A stretch of DNA of 64,000 nucleotides from Aggregatibacter sp. 2125159857 (lineage in GTDB: Bacteria; Pseudomonadota; Gammaproteobacteria; Enterobacterales; Pasteurellaceae). A program made the position numbers and the translations under genes. The stretch covers positions 744,001 through 808,000 of the forward strand of contig NZ_CP072548.1 of NCBI RefSeq assembly GCF_017798005.1, written 5' to 3'. The notes beneath the pieces were generated by a model. The model had not been told where the DNA came from and made no database searches. It saw nothing but the letters and a program-made list of their open reading frames with translations. Shown one piece after another: positions 58,786-64,000 of this stretch; positions within the stretch are counted from its first letter, which is position 1; every line of letters begins with the position of its first letter.

Positions 58786-61575
58786 TTAATATTCCGAACT
58801 ACGCGCTAAAACTTCACGTTTTCCATTTTGAGCGGCGGAAACGATGCCTTGTTCTTCCAGCTGATCCATAATATTGGCGGCACGGTTAAAGCCTACCCGG
58901 AAGCGACGCTGAATGGCGGAAATTGAAGTCGTGCCGGTGCTGACGACAAATTCCACGACATCGTCAAATAATTCATCAATGTCACCGGAACGATCCGCAT
59001 TGTACTCGCCATCACCAACCTCTTCATCTGCGCCGTCTAAGATGCCATCAATGTAATTGGGTTTGCCGCGCGCTTTCCAATCGTCCACGACACGTACGAC
59101 CTCATCATCACTCATGAAGGCACCATGAATTCGGATTAATTCAGTAGAACCTTGCGGAGAATAGAGCATATCGCCTTTGCCTAACAAGGATTCAGCACCA
59201 ACCGCATCTAAAATCGTGCGAGAGTCGATTTTCGTTGCCACGGTAAACGCAATACGGCTTGGCACGTTAGCTTTGATTAAGCCGGTAATCACATCAACAG
59301 ATGGACGTTGAGTGGCTAGAATCAGGTGAATACCGATGGCACGCGCCTTTTGGGCTAAACGGGCGATGAGTTCTTCCACCTGTTTGCCGGCAACCATCAT
59401 TAAATCAGCAAATTCATCCACAATCACGACGATATAACTGAGTTTTTCTAACGGCGGTGCGAGTGAATCCATGGAATCCCCCGGACGCCATAACGGATTC
59501 GGGATCGGCATATTTAAGGCATTATATTCATCGATTTTTTCATTGAATCCTTCAATATTGCGCACGCGCAAAGCCGACAATAATTGATAACGGCGTTCCA
59601 TTTCATCTACGCACCAGCGTAAAGCATTCGCGGCTTTTTTCATGTCCGTGACTACCGGGGTCAATAGGTGTGGAATGTCGTTGTAAATAGAAAGCTCCAC
59701 CACTTTTGGGTCGATCATGATGAATTTCACCTCTTCCGGTTTTACACGGTACAGCAAGCTTAAAATCATAGTGTTAACCCCGACAGACTTCCCGGAACCG
59801 GTTGTCCCTGCCACGAGTAAATGTGGCATTTTGGCTAAATCCACAACGACCGGTTTGCCGCTAATGTCTTTCCCTAACGCCATCGAAAGCAAGGCTTTGG
59901 AATGGCGGAATTCATCGCTGTCTAAAACATCTCGCAGAGGCACCATTTGGCGGTGATCATTTGGTGTTTCAATGCCGATATACGGTTTGCCGGGGATCAC
60001 TTCTGCCACACGAATGGAACGAAACATCAATGCGCGCGCCAAATCCGTATCCAAACCGGTGACTTTGGAGGCTTTCACACCGGGATCTAACTCCAGTTCA
60101 TAGCGCGTCACCACCGGGCCGATTAAGACATCCTTCACTTTGGCCTTGACGTTAAAATTACGTAATTGCTGCTCAATGCGTTGTGAGGTTTCCACAATTT
60201 CTTCTTGGGTAATATTTTGTGCTTGTGAATGATGATGTTCTAATAAATCCAAGCTAGGTAATGGGGTAGTGGGTTTTTCCAAACGACTACTGTGTTGTTG
60301 GAAGGCTGGATGCACCAATGAATTGCCATAAGGTTTATAGGCTACGCTTTCCGGCGTCGTGGTCGGTAATTCAGGTTCTTGCACCATTTGCGGAGAGACC
60401 TCTTGCGTACTCATGGTTTGTGTACGCTGTTCCATTTCTTGTGAGCGTTGTTGTTCTTGCGCAATAAGTTGGCGATCTAATGGATTGTCAGGCGCCTGTT
60501 CTCCATGTGAAGGTGAGTCTGCTTTAGGATAAACTAACGAAACTGACGGAATCACATTATCTTCGCTAAAATTGGGCGTGTAAAAATCTGATGCAAAATC
60601 GACCGCACTTTGTGTCTCTAGTTGACGATTTGTCTCGGTCATTGAGCGCGTAGAAACCGGTGTTGCCTGAGGTGGCACGTTGTTTTGTTGTTGCGCAATA
60701 CTTACATGAGGCAACGGTTCGGTTGGCTCAAAATCCGTGACAGTAAAGGTTTTTGCTTCTGTTTGTGGCGGCGCTGTTGTTAGTGGCGTCGTGTTGTTAT
60801 CCGCAGATTGGGCAACCGTTTGTAATCCATGAATAGTAATCGGTGCCCTTGTTAAGGAAGACGACGGTTGAGACGTTGTTTGATTTTCTTTGGCGAGCGG
60901 CGCCTGCGGGATTTCTGAAGAAGACGCTGCAGCCGGCATTTCCGCTGTAACCTCGGTTTGTGGCATCACGTGTTCGTGTATAGTCGGGGGCGTTTCCGGT
61001 GAATTTTGCATGGTAAGCCACTGATAAAAACGCACGATCAGGCGAATAAAAGAGGCGCCTGAACAGAAGATAAACCCTATCACGGCAAATACCACCGCAA
61101 GGCAAAGCAAGCCGAATTTACCCAAACTCGGATATAAGTTTAACGTTAAGCTTCCGCCCAACACGCCACCAGCAAGGTAACTGGCGGTATTGTTGAGCGA
61201 TAACGTGCAAATTACTGTTAAGCCACATAAGAGTAAAATAAAACCGAAAGAGCGCAATGCCACTTTCGTTCCGGTTAGGTGATTGAGGCGTTGGGTGCGA
61301 AGTAAATACAGGGGAATAAAACATAAGCTAAACGGAATAAGATTGCCGATATAGCCGAAAAAAACGAAAAATAAATCCACAAACCATGCACCCAGTGCGC
61401 CGGCTTTGTTGATGGTTTCTGATGAAAAACTGGAGGTCGCCCATGAGTTGTCTAATGGGGTATAGCCCGACCAAGCAATAATTAAATAAAGCCCGAAAAG
61501 TGCGGTCAATCCGAGCAGTAAATTGCCTAAGTAGGTTTTCAAAGAAAAATGCGCTAATGTGTGTTTTTTTATCAT
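58786..61575 (-). CDS. ftsK: DNA translocase FtsK
   Basis: FtsK couples cell division to chromosome segregation and activates XerCD at dif. The 929-residue protein has four N-terminal transmembrane helices (to about residue 185), a P/Q/T/E-rich linker (about 190-430), and the RecA-like motor with Walker [13 protein letters not shown] near residue 588 and Walker [13 protein letters not shown]. The C-terminal winged-helix gamma domain, which reads polar KOPS sequences, is at [20 protein letters not shown]. The linker is shorter than in E. coli. It follows lrp after 11 bp and is convergent with the TadG-like gene. Confidence 0.97.
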   Translation of the reverse strand: MIKKHTLAHFSLKTYLGNLLLGLTALFGLYLIIAWSGYTPLDNSWATSSFSSETINKAGALGAWFVDLFFVFFGYIGNLIPFSLCFIPLYLLRTQRLNHLTGTKVALRSFGFILLLCGLTVICTLSLNNTASYLAGGVLGGSLTLNLYPSLGKFGLLCLAVVFAVIGFIFCSGASFIRLIVRFYQWLTMQNSPETPPTIHEHVMPQTEVTAEMPAAASSSEIPQAPLAKENQTTSQPSSSLTRAPITIHGLQTVAQSADNNTTPLTTAPPQTEAKTFTVTDFEPTEPLPHVSIAQQQNNVPPQATPVSTRSMTETNRQLETQSAVDFASDFYTPNFSEDNVIPSVSLVYPKADSPSHGEQAPDNPLDRQLIAQEQQRSQEMEQRTQTMSTQEVSPQMVQEPELPTTTPESVAYKPYGNSLVHPAFQQHSSRLEKPTTPLPSLDLLEHHHSQAQNITQEEIVETSQRIEQQLRNFNVKAKVKDVLIGPVVTRYELELDPGVKASKVTGLDTDLARALMFRSIRVAEVIPGKPYIGIETPNDHRQMVPLRDVLDSDEFRHSKALLSMALGKDISGKPVVVDLAKMPHLLVAGTTGSGKSVGVNTMILSLLYRVKPEEVKFIMIDPKVVELSIYNDIPHLLTPVVTDMKKAANALRWCVDEMERRYQLLSALRVRNIEGFNEKIDEYNALNMPIPNPLWRPGDSMDSLAPPLEKLSYIVVIVDEFADLMMVAGKQVEELIARLAQKARAIGIHLILATQRPSVDVITGLIKANVPSRIAFTVATKIDSRTILDAVGAESLLGKGDMLYSPQGSTELIRIHGAFMSDDEVVRVVDDWKARGKPNYIDGILDGADEEVGDGEYNADRSGDIDELFDDVVEFVVSTGTTSISAIQRRFRVGFNRAANIMDQLEEQGIVSAAQNGKREVLARSSEY

Positions 61576-61586
61576 AAGTGAGGGTT

Positions 61587-62072
61587 TTACTTTTGTTTTA
61601 ATTGTAAAAAATTCGTCTGTTTGACTTCTTCCATGACCACATAAGTACGAGTATCGTTCACGCCCGGCAAGCGCAGCAACGTTGTTCCTAGCAATTTGCG
61701 GTAAGCCGCCATATCTGCCACGCGCGTTTTTAACAAATAATCAAAATCTCCGGAAACTAAGTGGCATTCTTGAATTTCTTCCAGTTGTTGAACGGCTAAA
61801 TTAAACTCTTCAAACACATCCGGCTTGCCGCGAACTAAGGTAATTTCAACGATCACCAGTAAAGGCGAATCCAATAGTTCCGGATTCAGCAGCGCACGGT
61901 AACCCATAATAACACCTTGTTTTTCTAAACGTTTTACACGCTCTAAGCAAGGTGTTGGTGATAATCCAACCTTTTTGGACAAATCAATATTAGAGATTTT
62001 TCCATTGCGCTGTAATTCATTTAGGATTTTGATATCGATGGCATCAAATGCTTTTGTGAGTTTTTTTTCCAT
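61587..62072 (-). CDS. lrp: Leucine-responsive regulatory protein
   Basis: Lrp is a global regulator of amino-acid metabolism and surface functions. The 161-residue protein has the N-terminal helix-turn-helix ([36 protein letters not shown]) and the C-terminal RAM ligand-binding domain ([17 protein letters not shown]). I start at ATG 62072, [13 protein letters not shown], which is the conserved N-terminus; the frame is open to 62264 but those residues are unrelated. ftsK follows 11 bp downstream, so the two are likely co-transcribed. trhP is divergent. Confidence 0.95.
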   Translation of the reverse strand: MEKKLTKAFDAIDIKILNELQRNGKISNIDLSKKVGLSPTPCLERVKRLEKQGVIMGYRALLNPELLDSPLLVIVEITLVRGKPDVFEEFNLAVQQLEEIQECHLVSGDFDYLLKTRVADMAAYRKLLGTTLLRLPGVNDTRTYVVMEEVKQTNFLQLKQK

Positions 62073-62299
62073 GGCTGACTGATTGCGATTAATGAGAAAG
62101 AGGATGATTTTAGCGTAGCCGTCAGGAAATTTCAGTAAGAAAATCGCGTCATTTAAAAAACATGGGTTTGTTGCGTATAAACGGTAAATTTTTCCACCGC
62201 ACTTATGCTTTACAAACCTCAAAATCTGCCTACAATACCCGTTTTTACGATTTGCCTTGTGCAAATTCCTGACTTGAAATCAGATAAGAAGAGACGTTT

Positions 62300-63688
62300 A
62301 TGACAACCCCATTTAAACCTGAATTACTTTCTCCTGCCGGCTCCTTAAAAAATATGCGCTATGCCTTTGCTTATGGCGCAGACGCTGTGTATGCCGGTCA
62401 ACCGCGTTACAGTTTACGTGTACGCAATAATGAATTTAATCACGCTAATTTAAAAATCGGCATCGATGAAGCCCATGCGCTCGGCAAAAAGTTCTATGTC
62501 GTGGTGAACATTGCGCCGCACAATTCCAAACTCAAAACTTTTATTAAGGATTTACAACCGGTTATCGACATGGAACCGGATGCGCTGATCATGTCCGATC
62601 CCGGTTTGATTATGCTGGTACGTGAACACTTCCCTGACATCGATATTCACCTTTCCGTGCAAGCCAATGCGGTGAACTGGGCGACCGTGAAATTCTGGAA
62701 ACAAATGGGGTTGACCCGCGTGATTTTATCTCGCGAACTGTCTCTTGATGAAATCGCCGAAATCCGCCAACAAGTGCCGGATATTGAACTGGAAATTTTC
62801 GTACACGGCGCACTTTGCATGGCGTATTCCGGCCGCTGCCTCCTTTCCGGCTATATCAACAAACGCGATCCAAACCAAGGCACCTGCACGAATGCCTGTC
62901 GTTGGGAATACAAAATGGAAGAAGGCAAAGTGGATGATGTAGGCAATATCGTGCCGAAATTCGACCCGAGCCAACAGATTGAAGTGAAAAATGTTGCCCC
63001 AACCCTAGGAGAAGGCGCAGTGACCGATAAAGTGTTCCTTTACACTGAAGCGCAAAATCCTGATGAGCAAATGACCGCCTTTGAAGATGAACACGGCACT
63101 TACTTCATGAACTCGAAAGATTTACGCGCCGTGCAACATGTGGAAAAACTCACCGCACTTGGGGTACATTCCTTAAAAATCGAAGGCCGTACCAAATCCT
63201 TCTATTACTGCGCCCGTACCGCCCAAGTGTATCGCAAAGCCATTGATGATGCGGCTGCCGGCAAACCCTTTGATGAAAGCTTGATGGAGACTTTAGAATC
63301 TCTCGCCCACCGTGGTTATACCGAAGGTTTTCTACGCCGCCACACCCACGATGAATACCAAAATTACGACTACGGCTATTCCATTTCTGACCGTCAACAA
63401 TTTGTCGGCGAATTTACCGGCAAACGTAATGAGCAGGGCATGGCGGAAGTGGCGGTGAAGAACAAATTCTTGCTTGGCGATGAAGTGGAAATGATGACAC
63501 CACAAGGCAATATCGTGTTTAAAATCAACAAAATGCTCAACCGTAAAAATGCGGAAGTCGATGCCGCTTTGGGCGACGGGCATTTTGTCTTTTTAGATGT
63601 GCCGCAAGACATTCATTTAGACTATGCGTTGCTCATGCGAAATTTGGTTGATACCAACACGCGCAACCCGCACGAAAAGAAAAGTTAA
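62300..63688 (+). CDS. trhP: tRNA 5-hydroxyuridine modification protein TrhP (YegQ)
   Basis: TrhP belongs to the U32 peptidase-like family and hydroxylates uridine 34 of tRNA, using prephenate-derived chemistry; the product is the substrate for the cmoA/cmoB pathway. The 462-residue protein shows LLSPAGSLKNMRYAFAYGAD, SVQANAVNWATVKFW and the cysteine cluster CMAYSGRCLLSGY/GTCTNACRW (four cysteines, likely iron-sulfur), followed by a C-terminal beta domain. Length matches E. coli YegQ. ATG 62300 follows taagaagaga. Confidence 0.93.
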   Translation: MTTPFKPELLSPAGSLKNMRYAFAYGADAVYAGQPRYSLRVRNNEFNHANLKIGIDEAHALGKKFYVVVNIAPHNSKLKTFIKDLQPVIDMEPDALIMSDPGLIMLVREHFPDIDIHLSVQANAVNWATVKFWKQMGLTRVILSRELSLDEIAEIRQQVPDIELEIFVHGALCMAYSGRCLLSGYINKRDPNQGTCTNACRWEYKMEEGKVDDVGNIVPKFDPSQQIEVKNVAPTLGEGAVTDKVFLYTEAQNPDEQMTAFEDEHGTYFMNSKDLRAVQHVEKLTALGVHSLKIEGRTKSFYYCARTAQVYRKAIDDAAAGKPFDESLMETLESLAHRGYTEGFLRRHTHDEYQNYDYGYSISDRQQFVGEFTGKRNEQGMAEVAVKNKFLLGDEVEMMTPQGNIVFKINKMLNRKNAEVDAALGDGHFVFLDVPQDIHLDYALLMRNLVDTNTRNPHEKKS

Positions 63689-63770
63689 TATTTTGTTAAT
63701 TATTTGTTTATATTGTTAATTGCATGTTGTAGTATAAACGTGTCCTAACAAAATGACTCCAAACTTATTA

Positions 63771-63804
63771 AGCCCTTACTTCCCCCCTTTGAAAGGGCTT
63801 TTTT
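63771..63804 (+). terminator. trhP terminator
   Basis: aagccctt and aagggctt form the stem around a C-rich loop, followed by a T run (ttttttcttt). Confidence 0.7.
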
Positions 63805-63825
63805 CTTTCCCTTGTTTAAAATTAA

Positions 63826-63857
63826 GTGAAAAAATGGCCGCACTTTCGCGGCCTTTT
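63826..63857 (-). terminator. Terminator of the reverse-strand gene at the window end
   Basis: On the reverse strand aaggccgc-gaaagt-gcggcc is followed by attttttcac. An uptake signal-like core overlaps the loop and arm. Confidence 0.75.
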
Positions 63858-63863
63858 AATCAG

Positions 63864-64000
63864 TTATTCACATTTCTTCTTAATTTTCAATATGCGTTGC
63901 GCCTGATCCTCAAAATCAATAAATAACTGCTGTGCTTCGCAAAATAAACGAAAATCTTCGATGTCACTTTCCGCAGCAAGCCACACCGTCAATACATCAT
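63864..64000 (-). CDS. 3' end of an unidentified gene (truncated by the window)
   Basis: The last 45 codons of a reverse-strand gene are open to the window edge and end DFEDQAQRILKIKKKCE before TAA (63864-63866). The visible part is acidic then basic and likely helical. A terminator lies just downstream, which supports a real gene end. I do not recognise the protein from this fragment. Confidence 0.6.
   Translation of the reverse strand, partial: DVLTVWLAAESDIEDFRLFCEAQQLFIDFEDQAQRILKIKKKCE

Overview
The window is a chromosomal stretch of a member of the Pasteurellaceae, most likely an Aggregatibacter species. The evidence is threefold. The 9-mer AAGTGCGGT and its complement ACCGCACTT, the Haemophilus-type DNA uptake signal, occur many times inside and between genes and often as inverted pairs that form terminators. 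Base composition is moderate. Long blocks keep the gene order known from Haemophilus influenzae. Most of the window is conserved housekeeping sequence; I see no prophage, integrase, insertion sequence or CRISPR array.

Layout. 1-11.4 kb: gdhA, cmoA, aspS, a small membrane protein behind a (TAC)13 tract, an NRAMP-like transporter lacking the usual metal ligands, nudB, yebC, a lipoprotein gene and the ruvC-ruvA-ruvB Holliday-junction genes, then a DUF5339-type secreted protein. 11.5-19.9 kb: cytochrome bd oxidase (cydA-cydB-cydX-ybgE) with a perfect FNR-type box upstream, leading into ybgC-tolQ-tolR-tolA-tolB-pal. 20-24 kb: a previously easy-to-miss 48-residue lipoprotein, a four-gene tRNA operon (Gly-Cys-Leu-Lys) with a strong promoter, then metB, ldhA and trxA. 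24-31.7 kb: a long reverse-strand block prs-ispE-lolB-cca-ygiM-like-pit-DUF47, and forward CYTH phosphatase-radA. 33-43.5 kb: prc and proQ, the envelope lipid-transport pair letA-letB, a BOF-fold secreted protein, yjjP-yjjB and proB. 43.6-54 kb: TerC-like protein, mutH-ogt, the outer-membrane channel OmpP1/FadL, yfcZ, accB-accC, aroQ, a nucleotidyltransferase-MenC fusion, a methyltransferase and pepA. 54-64 kb: lptF-lptG (lipopolysaccharide export), a TadG-like von Willebrand factor A protein with an internal G8 tract, ftsK-lrp, trhP and the end of an unidentified gene.

The genes group into envelope maintenance (tol-pal, lolB, letAB, lptFG, ompP1), DNA repair and segregation (ruvCAB, radA, mutH, ogt, ftsK), respiration and fermentation (cyd operon, ldhA) and biosynthesis (acc, aroQ, menC, ispE, prs, proB, metB).

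The least ordinary features are: a family of 94-158 bp palindromic intergenic elements in four copies with identical ends; a TadG-like surface or secretion gene carrying a G8 tract just ahead of its adhesion domain, which suggests phase variation; an in-frame fusion of an orphan MNT-type nucleotidyltransferase to MenC; a (TAC)13 tract in a long intergenic region; and tandem duplication of the 3' end of yjjB.
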